NCBI RefSeq assembly: GCF_047496725.1
Contig: NC_132985.1
Coordinates: 3,699,501-3,763,500 of the forward strand
Source of the DNA: Anoplolepis gracilipes
Taxonomy: Eukaryota; Arthropoda; Insecta; Hymenoptera; Formicidae
DNA: 64,000 nucleotides
Direction of reading: 5' to 3'
This document shows, piece by piece, positions 12,221 to 24,175 of the stretch (position 1 is the first letter of the stretch; each line of letters opens with the position of its first letter). Under the pieces are notes generated by a model. It did no database searches, was not told the origin of the DNA, and saw nothing but the letters and a program-made list of their open reading frames with translations. The position numbers and the translations under genes are program-made.

Positions 12221-15200
12221 ATGCGAACCCCTCGTGAATTCTTGCTGGCCATCTTGTGTGTCTACCTTCATGATATTTATGCTACCCTTTTATCTCAAAG
12301 TAGCGGCAAGTTTGCCCGTGATAAGAGATATTTGGTGTTCCCGCCGCCTGGGGACTATGCGGCGACGAGAGTTCAGGTACTCAAAGATTTTTCTTAAATA
12401 AAACGCGCGATAAAATACGTGAGAAGTTGCAAATAGACCGCGTCTTGCTTCGACAATATTGTTAAAGATTATTGCTAGATAAATTAATTTATTTGAATTT
12501 TTTTTCACTCCTTTACTTTTAATAAAAATGTATTAAAAATTAAAATTAGTTGGCGTGACGTTTCAAATAAATATTTGAATGCTTTATTAAAGTCGAGAAC
12601 GGTACTTTATGAAATTTTTTTGCAAAAAATAACTCGGTTTTTCAAAATTAAATAAAAGTCAAGTAAAAATCGTAAGTTCGTTTTGTTATCGCGTTGTCCG
12701 AATACAAATTTATCGATGTTGAACGATATGTTTGATAGAGGTTTGCGATCGCCGGTTATTCGAATCACAGGATTTCGAGAGATACCCATTTTCCGATCTA
12801 ATTTCGTGCGATTGAATCTCGATCGGCGTTAGAGAAAGAGAGGAAGAGAGGGTGAAGGGCGTGACTCGATCTCTGGTTGTGGCAAACGATCGATGACACC
12901 TTCCTATATTTGAAAACCGTTCCAGTTAATCCTCGGCCTCGGTTTACCCATGGAAGTTGACGTCAGCATGATTATCGGCTATGTGATGAAATTTAATTAC
13001 GTCCTGCCCTATAACGCCTCATACTTGACGGATCCATACGTCCGCTATGACAGATCGATCACTCGCCGTGTCGATGGGAATGACGCTTCTCCGTCAAACG
13101 CGAAAGGTATCACGTTCTTTATTTGCAAGGCCTGCGAAACTAATTGATTTGTCGAACTTCTCCTCTTAGATATTTTTCCTCGATCTTCCCCCATCTTGCA
13201 GCGGGCAAATATATTTCGTATCAGCAGGCTGTGTAATGTTATATTATTATTCGTTGCTTTGTTTATAGAATATTTTAATCGACCATTTTTCTCATGTTAA
13301 ATGGATTTTAATTATCGCGTTAAAAAGCAGAGAAAGAGAGAGAAATAAACTGAAATCCTTGACTTTGTAATTGATTGCGTAGATACAACTTTTTATCCGC
13401 GCAAAGTGAAACTGTCGATATCTCGAATTGGCAAAAATGCGCGGCGAACGGCACGTATTTAATTAATTAAAATATAAAGTTTTTATCTCGACAGCCATTC
13501 AGAGATTTTTAAAAAAAGTTTTTTTTTTTTTTTTTTTACGTACTTGCGTTCTTCTTTTTCTGGAATCGATACTATGTTTGAACGAAAAAGACGGTTAAAT
13601 GTTGAAGAAAACGCGAGATTATGTAAGAAGCAGCTTTATACATAAAATGCGAGGTCCTTGATAAACTCCATCTTTCGAAATCTGACAAGTCTATTCTGGA
13701 TTCGAGGGTTGGAAAGCGAAACTTAATATCCAGATAAGGCGAAGATTCTTTTTCTTTTATACATATTAATAAAGCTACTTTTGTTGTGTGCCTACTTCGT
13801 GACACAATAAACGTAATCCTACTTCTTTATCGAAGGACTTTCTCTTTTTTTTTTCATTTTGATCTATTTAATCCAGATCTAACGCAGTTTGGATCTTTTC
13901 TTATTTCTTTCTTTACTATCTTCTTGTATATATCAGATTTATAAAGAATTATAGCGTTTGACGGTCTTTAAGGATATTTTCCGGGATATTAATCGTTTTT
14001 GATAGTAATAAAAAGATTCTCAATGTATAATATAACAATTAAATTTTATCTCGATCAAACAATATACAAAAATGGAACAATTTGTATATTTGTTGCCTAT
14101 ATAAGATAAAACTTGATGTGTTTTCTCGAGCAACAAGAAAATTATATAAAAAATATGTTTTAATTAAGAAGAAATGATCTATTATTAAATTATTTTATAA
14201 AAAAATATATATATCTTATTTATTTACTAGCAGCGTTTTCTGTGCTATAAAATATTATTTGACAGTAATATTTATTATTTATGAATATACTATATATGAA
14301 TTATTGATTTATTAAATCTGTTTGTAAATATAAAATTGTCAGTAATTACATGTTTATAATTATGGTTTAACGTATTAGATATTGTTAGAGTTTATTAAAA
14401 AGTTTTCAACGCAAAAAAGCCATAATTTGTTTTAATAAAGAATTTACGAAATAAAAAAATTGTATTATTAAAAATAAACTTAGAAAAAAAATAAAAAGGA
14501 AGGAAAATAAAATACTTTTTATTTTTAATTTTATATTTATAATTTATATCTTTCTCATACATATCTTGTTTCCATCTTTGTTATTATTTTTTATTTAAAG
14601 CAGCACTGATATCCAGATGGGAATGCTACAGAATCCTCGAATCGATCTTCGAGTCAAAACGTTCGGGTAAAGCCTGCCTCTTAAAAATCATTTGCGAGGC
14701 CGCGGCGATACCACTCGGACGAAGTCACACTCTAACTGCGCAACTCGCTCATATTTTCCTCACGTAAGCGTTAATCTGGCAAGTAGAATAATCTTAGAAT
14801 AATCTTGGCTGAGCTCAACATAACTGTGCGATTAAGGAACTGTTACATTTACCATACCATTGTCGCAGCTTAGGAACGCGGTTAATTCACGCATAGCCAT
14901 ATATTATGTGGTGTATTCGAACTCACATGTATAAGACGTATATTCAGACTGGAACAATTATATATATGTATTTATATTGAGAGAGAGTTCCATGTATTAT
15001 AATAATAATAGTGAGTCTGGGTCTTATTTTATTGAATAACAATATTACATAATAAACATCTCACTACTAAAATATTTTTCTAATATCCTGCGATTCGTTT
15101 TTGTAAAATAAGTCATAATTTTTAAAAGTACAAATATTAATTAATTATAAATATTAGTATAAATATTAATTAATTTATAAATAAATATTTCAGGCCTTCT

Positions 15201-15344
15201 ACTACATCTGAACCATATGGCAACGTCTTTGATCAAGAATATCACGCAGCTGAGATTGCGGGTCAACAAGATCCTAGCAACTGCGAGAACTTATACCCCG
15301 AATGCACGGAAAGCCTCTTGGATTATTTTACTGAAATCTATTAA
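12221..15344 (+). CDS. Gene C: secreted DM4/DM12-family protein, 215 aa
   Basis: Exons 12221-12376, 12926-13106, 14604-14763 and 15194-15344 join in phases 0, 1 and 2 to give 215 aa. Residues 6-23 form the hydrophobic core of a signal peptide. R-D-K-R (33-36) precedes Y-L-V-F-P. The turn reads G-L-G-L-P (56-60), and N-Y-V-L-P-Y-N-A-S (76-84) carries the sequon at N82. A basic stretch leads to W-E-C-Y-R-I-L-E (118-125), C137-x5-C143, an alpha-helical L-T-A-Q-L-A-H, then Y-H-A-A-E (182-186) and C196-x6-C203 in N-C-E-N-L-Y-P-E-C. Exon 3 has two in-frame acceptors three bases apart (AAGCAG); I use the second, and the first adds one alanine. Exon 2 and its intron phases most resemble gene B, its probable tandem duplicate. 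Function is unknown. Confidence 0.85.
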
Positions 15345-15598
15345 AATAACTGTGCCATTCCGTCGAATGAAAAGCGAGAACACAAGGAAAAAATTGCTAG
15401 AGAAGTGCTCTTATTTTAGCGTTACATTTTAGCGCTACATAAAGCTATTTATATTGCATCTCTAAAAGTCAATCTCTATATCGTAATAGCAAAATCGATC
15501 GGAGTTATTTTGATCGCACAATTGTATGGAAAAAGCATTATTTGTCAGAATTTTTCCATTTTTAACACAAAAGTATATTTACTTTGCATTAATTAATG

Positions 15599-15604
15599 AT
15601 TAAA
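15599..15604 (+). terminator. Candidate ATTAAA polyadenylation signal, gene C
   Basis: A variant hexamer about 255 bp after the gene C stop in an AT-rich 3' flank. It is weak evidence on its own. Confidence 0.2.
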
Positions 15605-18600
15605 GCTAAGCTTATCAATAATTTATTCTGAAAAAAACAAACCATCTTTATTTTATTTGCTAAAATTATTCGCGTAACAAGTTAAATTAAATTCAATTTG
15701 AATTATATACGTATGTAACAATCCGAGATATTTCCGATATAAATCCTCGAACGAAAAGCGAGAATATAGCGGAAAAAAAAAAAAAACTGCTAGAGATTGG
15801 AGACGCAAACGAAGTATTCTTTTTAATAACAGCTGCGTTGCACTGCGTGATGATTAGTAGCTGGTTTCTCCGGCTTCTATAAATTTCCAACCGGTCATTT
15901 TCTCCTCGCATGCACCTGTTGTCGAACGAGAATATTGGCAATAACAAATCCGATAACTGCGTCACGTTCCAATCGCGTTTGGACACGACTTTTATATATA
16001 TTTTTCGCTTCCGCGCACATCTTCCTCTCACGGTCACCTTTTCACCGTTTCCTTTTCACACACTCTCGGCCCGTTTCCATTGTCCTGTTCCTTAATATTT
16101 GTAATATTAGGTCGGACGCGATCGTGCAATCGGAGCTCCTAACTTATTTCTATACGAAGAAGCCAACGCACGTTCCAACGTACATTATTTGCACTGGTTG
16201 TGACGATAAATTTTACGATGGTCAGAAGAGATTAATTTTGAGCAGCTAAGAATAGGACAAAATCGATATATTTTGTTAATTCCGATGAGATATAAATTTA
16301 ATATTAATTTAATATTAATACATAAATTTATATTGTATACTTATTATATATGAATTAATTTTAATATTAATATTAATTGTCATTTTTGGGGATTTTTGGC
16401 TGTAAATATATAGGTATTTACAGGTAGAAAAAAAGAAACGTGATTTTTAATAATTGTATATTAATTCGCAGATGGGTAAGTTTTTTTTAAGAAGTAATAT
16501 AAAGGATCTCAGAGATTATAAGATAAAAGTATAAACTTTCCGAGAGGTGTGAGATTGAGAATCACGATATTATGGCATCCAGATAGATAAACCTGGCGTG
16601 AAAAATGGGACTGAGTATGAGTGTGCTGGTAATCACGCAATAAAAAAAAGCAGTAAGCAGTATCCTCGATAAGGGTTCAAGGTGGAGACGGTAATAAAAA
16701 AAAAGAATAGTATTCTACAAGAGAATTGAACTAGCCTGGGTTTATACAATATATTGCCTAATACATATATTCTAGTAAAATTATTTTATTATTTCAATTA
16801 TGTTATTTTAATCTATTAACCGTTAATTGAATTTTTTTAAACAAATTTTTTTAAATCCCACTTTAGACGATATATAATTCGCGATAAAATTCGGACAGAA
16901 TTTTATTTACAATTTCACGTATCGCGTAATTAGAAAAAAACATTTATAGAAATATGAGAGATAATTATAATGAATTGAATTGCTTTAATTTCGTTGTGAA
17001 TTATAAATCGCACGAGGCTTTTTTATATAAAAATGTATATAGATGGCTTAAATTTGTAAGGATTTTATTAATTTTTAACAGCTGAACTAGAAAATTGTTA
17101 ATATACGTTAAATCTTTAAAGTAAAAGAAGAACGAATGTAATATTAATTAAAGACCAATTGACAGAAATTATCTTTCATTTATTCGTTTTACTAATCGTT
17201 AGTAATATACCATTTTCTAATTTTGTGGACAACTATAGAACCATTCGTCCTTATCGAGTGGACGAAGCAATTGGTTCACATGTATTGCCGTGGAATGTAC
17301 TGCCGTGTATTCTGCCACGAAATTGAATTACAACTCCAGAACGACGTAATAAAACCCACCCTTCTCGGGGTATATATCCTTGTTCGCCCGTCGTTGGGGC
17401 AAGTGTAAGAAGAAACGAATCAACCCCCAACCGTCTTCTCTGGATTGTCCAGGAAAGTTTGTTATCGATCAGCGATAAACAAGTTTCTGATTTGTAATGG
17501 AAATTTAATGACGCGACATTACAGACATTGAAATGTTCCAACGCACGTAAATTATAATGCGTGATAAATACATACAAGTTTACAATTAATCTCTATTAAA
17601 TCCACGTTGGAGAAATCGTTTGTCTCGTCATATTGTAAAATTACAGCTATAAACAAATCGTATGTACTATTAGTTTAAATGAGATTTATGTAATATTCGT
17701 TATCGGCGCACATCGCGCGAAAGAATCCAAATGCTTTTATTCTACTTTAGGTTTATAGCGCTTTTAATCATTCATTTCAAGCACTTCTAAGGTACTGACG
17801 CGAACAATGGATATTTTTTTCAATTTTCCTTTTAAGTGGCACGTACAACCGGGCTACTGCGGAAAATGGAGCCTCCGATAACCCCCATTGTTGACCAGCG
17901 TGATAAACTGACCCCGCATACGTCTTCTTTTGTTTCAGAAATTCCCCGCGTGCTCGGTTACGTAACCATTTATTTTTCATCCAGCGTTGATTTTGTGCAT
18001 TGTGTATAAACCCAGCCTCTCCCGATATAAAGAGAAATGATCGAAGCCGCGGAAATGTTGTCTTCCACGTTATCAAGGATACACCTTACACCTTTCAATT
18101 CTTTAATTTCAACGATGAAGATTCCATGACCGGATAGCTAATCAGTTATATAAAACCATATTTCTTTTTTTAATTATATAATGTACGAGAGCACATTGCA
18201 ACAATTATATAATTAAATGCGAGAAGATAATAGAATATAGACGTTTATTTCAACGTCGTAGAACAACGCAAGGAAAATAAAAAAGATTTTACTTCGCCAA
18301 AGAATATGTTTTTTTTTTTTTTTTTTTATCGAATCTTCATCTTTCGCCAAGGGTTCGTAAATGAATGGATATTGTTTAGGCGCACGTGGCCGACCATAAT
18401 ACACGTGCTACATTTTACATTCAGTATCTCGTTCGAAGGCGAGTTCGTGTACATAACGCAGGTGAGTTTTATGAGATCGTACAACCGTGCTGTGATTCAA
18501 TTTAACGCCAGTAACCGGACTAGCCAAGATTTCACGATGTGTTCCCGCAGATTCACGAGAGACTGATCTTTTCACAGGAACTTCTTTATTCCTGTTACAC

Positions 18601-19464
18601 GTCATTTTTCTACGCTATCACGACCTACCGTCTGTCCTACCTCGCACTTTCGCGTCAAAATTTTATTACTGAGATCGTTTAAAGGACCGCGAAGTATTCA
18701 TTGTCACTCATCGTCGATTGTGAAAGTCAGAAGCGGGAAGTGCGAGCGATTCTTGACTTTACAATCGTGAAAAAAAATCTGAACACACGAGAGACGAGAG
18801 AATTTACGTTTAAAATTATCCATGTTGCAGCATGATATCGTTGATAGTGGGAAAAATAATTTATTACCGTTTTTTCCTATTCTATTTAACCGAAATTGAA
18901 TAATAGAAAAGCGATATGTATATTTCAAGCAAGCTTTCCTCCAGCTTCTCTCTTTGCTGTACAACCGAGAAGAATCAACCTTTGACCTTTTTATTTCATC
19001 GTAGCCAATCCTCGAAGATCCGAGAGAGGTCAACGTTGTGTTGCTGTTTCACGAAATACATTTCCTCCTGCGTGCGATTGAAAACGCACCATGATGGACT
19101 TAAGCCAGGCCGGACTTAAGGACCAAGATATTGCTCTTTTCGTCCGGAGATTTTTCCGTTCCTTTTTCTCTTTCTTCTTTTTCACATAATACGACTTCGA
19201 TTTGGACCCGGGTCGGCCACGGCTTTTCGCGTCGCTCTTATCGAATTTTCTTCGCGCGACGCTATCGGCAAAGTGCCGATCCATTCGTCCTAGGTACCGT
19301 ATTAAAGCGATATCATAACGAAATGGAGCGCAAATGTACTCTTCCTTTTGCGGTTCTCCGACGCGATAGATTTTTTTCTGCGGGCAGCCCGTAGGGTCAC
19401 TGAACTCACTTTGGCACTCGACAGTTTGCGAAAGGATTCGCGAAGCTGGCGCCGATTTTTTAAC

Positions 19465-19466
<2 letters not shown>

Positions 19467-19494
<28 letters not shown>
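19467..19494 (+). repeat. (GA)n microsatellite, about 14 units
   Basis: A pure GA tract of about 28 bp. The complementary CT reading gives the S-L repeat of a spurious minus-strand ORF. Confidence 0.9.
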
Positions 19495-19497
<3 letters not shown>

Positions 19498-20117
19498 TTC
19501 TCGAGCATCGCGTGAAGGAAAATGTATGGTTACTGCAGCTATGCGCGTGACGTATCGATTGTAAGAGAGGCTGTTATAACGAGAAGAAATAGATTTAAAG
19601 CGAAAATTTTTCAGGTCTTCAAATAAAATATATTTCTTTTGATAAACATAATATTTACAAATGCAAATTTTTGAACACAGAATTAAAGAAATTAATTAAT
19701 TAATTGAGAAAGTCTCACTTTCGGAAATATCAAGAATTTTATGTATATTGAGAGAAATAATGATAATACATAATTCGAGAATCATCAGCCGCAACAGTTT
19801 TTCTATTATACTTTTCACTTCCTCGCACGTAGTAGATTGTAAAAAATAATACATCTAACAATAAAAAGAGATTGAAACTGTTTATAATTATCACGTAATC
19901 AATTTTTAAGTTTATCTCATTTATCTGTTGAAGTAAAAGTTAGGAAGGAGATTAATAAAGCGCGTTTATCTTTCTCGCAGCGTTAATAATTCTCACAGCA
20001 ATAACGAGCCATTAAAGCAGCTCCGTCGAGATGCGCGTTCGTTCCTCCGTGTATCACGCTATTTCGCGTTCCGGTGTGAATATTTAATTCGCACGACAGG
20101 CGTGCAGACGCGCGAAA

Positions 20118-20143
20118 AGATTTCGCGACGCGACGCGAAATCT
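20118..20143. promoter_or_regulatory. Palindrome upstream of gene D, 10-bp arms
   Basis: AGATTTCGCG and CGCGAAATCT flank a 6-bp spacer, about 450 bp upstream of the gene D start codon in a GC-rich block. The symmetry suggests a protein-binding site or a small hairpin, but no factor is identified. Confidence 0.3.
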
Positions 20144-20180
20144 GATTTATTAACGAGGACACGTTACATGCAATTTCGCA

Positions 20181-20203
20181 CGATTACACCGTCGGTGTAA
20201 TCG
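20181..20203. promoter_or_regulatory. Palindrome upstream of gene D, 11-bp arms
   Basis: CGATTACACCG and CGGTGTAATCG meet around one central base, about 390 bp upstream of the gene D ATG. It lies 37 bp beyond another palindrome, which makes this a candidate regulatory block. Binding is not shown. Confidence 0.3.
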
Positions 20204-20575
20204 CGAGATTTCAAATATTTGTCCGAGGCGCGTTTACAGAGACAGAGACGCGCGCATTAGGAGGAAAACCGGTGCTCATTATGCATGCGTCGGCGAGGAA
20301 GTGCGAGGGAGCGGTGAGGGGGGAGGGCAAATTGCTTGCTCCTTCGTTGGATTACGTAAACGGTCTTCGAACCCGGCCGCAATTCGACTCCCGGGAACCG
20401 GGAGCAAACATTTGCGGCTCGGGATGTTTAACGGGCTCCCACGACACGCGCGCGAGGAAACGATGCCTCCGTAGTACGGCGTCTTCGAAGTCGGCGACAA
20501 AGTCGAGCTTAATCACGCGCCGAGAAACTCCTGCCGAGCCGTCTCGTCGCCCTCGTATCTGTAGCCCTCAGGAAA

Positions 20576-20917
20576 ATGATCGCGTCGATGGTTCTCGCTC
20601 TGTTCCTGTTCTGCCAATCGATCAACATCGGCGGATGCCTCCTGGCGGGTGACGTTCGTGTAAACAGCACGAGCGAGCAAATCTCAGAGCGCAGAATGAA
20701 AAGGGGTCTCACTTTTCCCGATCCATCCATGCTCCTGGTACGTAATCGATTGATCGCGACCCTCCTCGAATTATTATTGATATTAATTAATTAGTCATCG
20801 ATTATCTCGGATAAGAAAGTTGTACAGGTATCGAGTTTTACACTTTGTGAGGAGAAAGTTTGGCAAATTACGTGGGCGTCTTGAAGTAATATTGTAATTA
20901 TATTATACTTTCTCGCG

Positions 20918-20948
<31 letters not shown>

Positions 20949-23900
20949 GATGAGCGCGTATAGTTTTTATTATTCGAGTAATTAAAACGACTGTTCGTTA
21001 AGCTTGTCTGTGAAAATGAATATACACAGCCTTTCCCTCGCGCACTCTTCGTCGTTCATCCAAATTTCAGGACAGCGTGTGGTGTTTGCACGCAAACACC
21101 ACAACGGTCTCGCACGTCGACGATGTTCTCGGCTTTTGAACAAATGGCGCGAAGAAAATCGAGCAGCACGAAAATCGTTATTCGCGACGGGTTTTTTTCA
21201 ACGACATGAATAATTATTCGGCTCTCGCGAATGACATGGCCGGAAAATTATTAGACGACCGGTTTTACAGTCCGGCGCATGCATACAACGCGATCTTTCG
21301 TGGGTGGTTCATTGAATTTCCACGACGGGAGTAAAGGGGTTGGGGTTGGAAGAGAACTTATAATAGAGAAGGGATAAACCACGGGCACACTTACAGAACG
21401 TTACTACGTGGGCAGCCTCTCGTGGGCGGGTATATGAATTTCGATAAAACCGCGAATTTTCATGGGAAAATCGTACTTTGATGATATGTCTGGAGAGGAC
21501 AGTTTAACGAGATATTCGCCGTAGCTTTTTGTACGAGATCGGTGAGAAGCGTTTTTACACATCGTGCCTACGAAATTGCCTCGGCGAACGAAATCGATAC
21601 ATTCCACGAGTCGCGTTGACAGATTATCAGTTAAAGATAGTGCAGCAGAGAATAGCTTTTATTATTCGCGCTTTAATTAAAGACAAAATCAATCAGACTG
21701 ACGACTTAAGTCAGAGAATTATGTTTGAAAAACACATTTTCAAGAACGAGAATGTTTATCCTTATATTTACATTATCATTGTGAGGGAACGTATATACAC
21801 GAAGAATACTACGTTTACTCAAGATTAACAAGCTTTCGTATAGCTTCGAAACACATTTATTCAGCAAACACGTGTAATGAGAGAATACATCTCGTTAGTT
21901 TGTAAACAAACTTTTCACTTACATTCCTAAGTCTACCAAAAATTATGGGCGTATTAATTTCACGGTCAAATAAATTGTACTTTAAACTTTTAGGATTTTT
22001 TTTCTTTCCTCCTCGTGTTGTTCAAAATCTCTCTCTCGGATATTTAGGAAAGCACATATTTTCAAAATCCTTATAATATTCATAATTGACAGTTTTTATT
22101 TAATAGAGATTTTTTTTTATTTAACTTGGAGAGCCACATGGCTATATTGATTGGTAATTGTGAAAATGGCTCGCGTTTCCGATACGATTAGTTGCATTGG
22201 CGAGAGACATTCGCGCCGGAATTACGCTCGTACGATACGTTCGCAATCAATTATTCGCGCATAATGTCGGGTGCGGACAGGCGGCATTGTTTACCGGCCA
22301 GAGGGAGGAAAGGGGAGAAATACTGCGTGTCGGCTCCGTTTTTTCGTCGGCGTGCATTTTCTCTTCCGGCGAGGGCCGAGATACTCGCCGCCCAGATACT
22401 CGGCGGCGGAACGCGATTCCACGCGGAAATTTGCGGTTTTATCGGAAATTCATACGAGGGGCGGGGCTCGCATGCGAGCCCGACGCGGAAATTGGATGAA
22501 CTTCGTACGATCGTCCGGGATTCATTGCAAATCGCCGTATACCGAGTGTTCCGAAACCATTGTGCGTGTGTGTCTTTTTAATGACAGATTCGTCGATTAA
22601 TTTGATGTCGATTTTTTAAATGAAAATATCGAGATTATAAGAATCTTTGAGTTAAACGATTGAAAAAGATTTTGCTTTTCGCAAAATAAATTTATGGAGA
22701 GATAAAGAAATGGGAAGAAAACTATGCTTTCTTAAATTAATTTGAGACGCTTTAAATTTACTTTAAATTAACTTTAATAGAATTTTTTTATTTAGAGAAT
22801 TAGTTGTACAATATAATTAGAAAGTTGCGATAAATGATAACTTTTCTCAACATTTTTCACTATAAATTAAAGAATCTTTAAAACGATATTCGGTGCTTTT
22901 GAGATGTCTTGCATTTAAGGAAATAATTATATCGTTAAATTGTCAGCGAAAATAATTTGACGTAATACGGCAAAATTATCATCATTATCGCTTGTTAAAA
23001 TACGCTTTTACAGCTGATCCTTGGTATGGGCACTCCGCTGCAGTTAGATCGTGAGAGCATAATTGTGGGTGTATTTACGAAAATGTGGTACACGATGCCG
23101 ACCAACGCCACGGATTTTACCGAACCGGGGGTGTATTACACAAGATCTAGTAGGAGCAGGTGGAGTTTTTACAAAATGTTCGAAAAGATGCTGGCTGTAT
23201 ACGGTTTTGGTGGCAAAGAGTGTCTACTAAGAGCTATTTGCGAAGTGGCATATGTTCCGTTTGACATTCACCACGGATTACTAGGACAGTTAGTGCAGAC
23301 TTTTCTTAGGTAAATAAGATGCTTTTTTTGGAAAAAAAAAAATAAATTTATACATTTAAATTTCCATCTCTTGAGAGCTGCATGTTTCTTTTTAAATAAA
23401 AAAATAAATTACAGGCAAAAAAATTAAATTAAAGAATTAAATAGAGTTTCTCTTAATTTACGGGTAAGTATATGTACTTTAAACTAATGTGTTATATTTT
23501 TAAAGAAGTATTAGTAAGTGAGTTTTACTAAATTTTCTTAATTCTCTTTCTTTTATTAAGAAGAAGCTCAAGCACTACTCACCTCGACCTGAATTCTCAG
23601 TTGTGAACGTTATTATAAAATACTTATGTTATGAAATAATTAAAATATACATATATTCCACATGTCTCCCTACATATAAAATGTCTCATATATAAAAAAT
23701 AAATTGCATTCATATTTGTTATTGATAATTGTTCAAAACAGATAGTGTTAGCGAAAAAAATCGTTTGGCCGCAATTTTCGCTGCAATAAAACGTCACAAC
23801 AGTCACTCGCGCGTGTCAGTTACATAATGTTACAGGAGGGGACGACGCGGTATTTAACAAACACCGCATCAAACACATAGCCGAGAGAATTTCCCCAATA

Positions 23901-24175
23901 TAAACGTGTACATCCATTTCTCATAATTCCGATACGTTTGTTCGACTTGTTTTCCGCGTCCAGCAACAAATTTTGCAATTTCTCACGCGCAATCCAACCG
24001 CGTATGCGAAAATTCCAGGCCCTCCAGTACCCAGGAAGAATACGACGAGTACGGAGATCGAGAGTACCGGGCGGCCGAACAGCTGGGCGAGCAGGTGGAG
24101 GGTGAAAACTGCCACACCCTTTATCCGGAGTGCCACAGAAGTGTGCTCGACGTGTTTTCCACGTTGATCACGTGA
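20576..24175 (+). CDS. Gene D: secreted DM4/DM12-family protein, 204 aa
   Basis: Exons 20576-20737, 23014-23309 and 24019-24175 join in phases 0 and 2 to give 204 aa. Signal peptide about residues 1-24, then a sequon N30-S-T and R-R-M-K-R (39-43), a good convertase site just before G-L-T-F-P. The core has G-M-G-T-P (58-62), W-Y-T-M-P-T-N-A-T (79-87, sequon N85), a basic R-S-S-R-S-R, W-S-F-Y-K-M-F-E (104-111), C124-x5-C130, L-L-G-Q-L-V-Q (143-149), Y-R-A-A-E (169-173) and C184-x6-C191 in Y-P-E-C. The central exon of 296 bp is uninterrupted where B and C have a phase-1 intron and A, E, F and G a phase-2 intron, so an intron was lost here or never gained. The first intron is 2.3 kb and holds a 12-bp-arm hairpin and a (CA)n tract. 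The protein is probably secreted; its function is unknown. Confidence 0.85.
20918..20942 (+). repeat. (CA)n microsatellite in gene D intron 1
   Basis: About 12 uninterrupted CA units, followed directly by a short TA tract. Confidence 0.9.
21078..21103. repeat. Perfect hairpin in gene D intron 1, 12-bp arms
   Basis: TGTGGTGTTTGC and GCAAACACCACA are separated by two bases. The ACCACA core recurs in the longer hairpin near 50.5 kb. It is 340 bp inside the intron, and the role is unknown. Confidence 0.6.

Larger units (their letters stand above)
15345..20575. other. Intergenic, C to D
   Basis: No DM4/DM12 exon is recognised. Holds AT-rich sequence to about 17.1 kb, a mixed-composition block at 17.2-19.4 kb with short unremarkable ORFs, a T-run near 18309-18327, a (GA)n tract at 19467-19494, and from about 19.98 kb a GC-rich CpG-bearing block leading into gene D with two palindromes. 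Confidence 0.5.

Noticed and set aside
18405..18466. Exon-like stretch ending at a strong GTGAGT donor
   Set aside because: No family motif and no partner exon; the donor alone is not enough.
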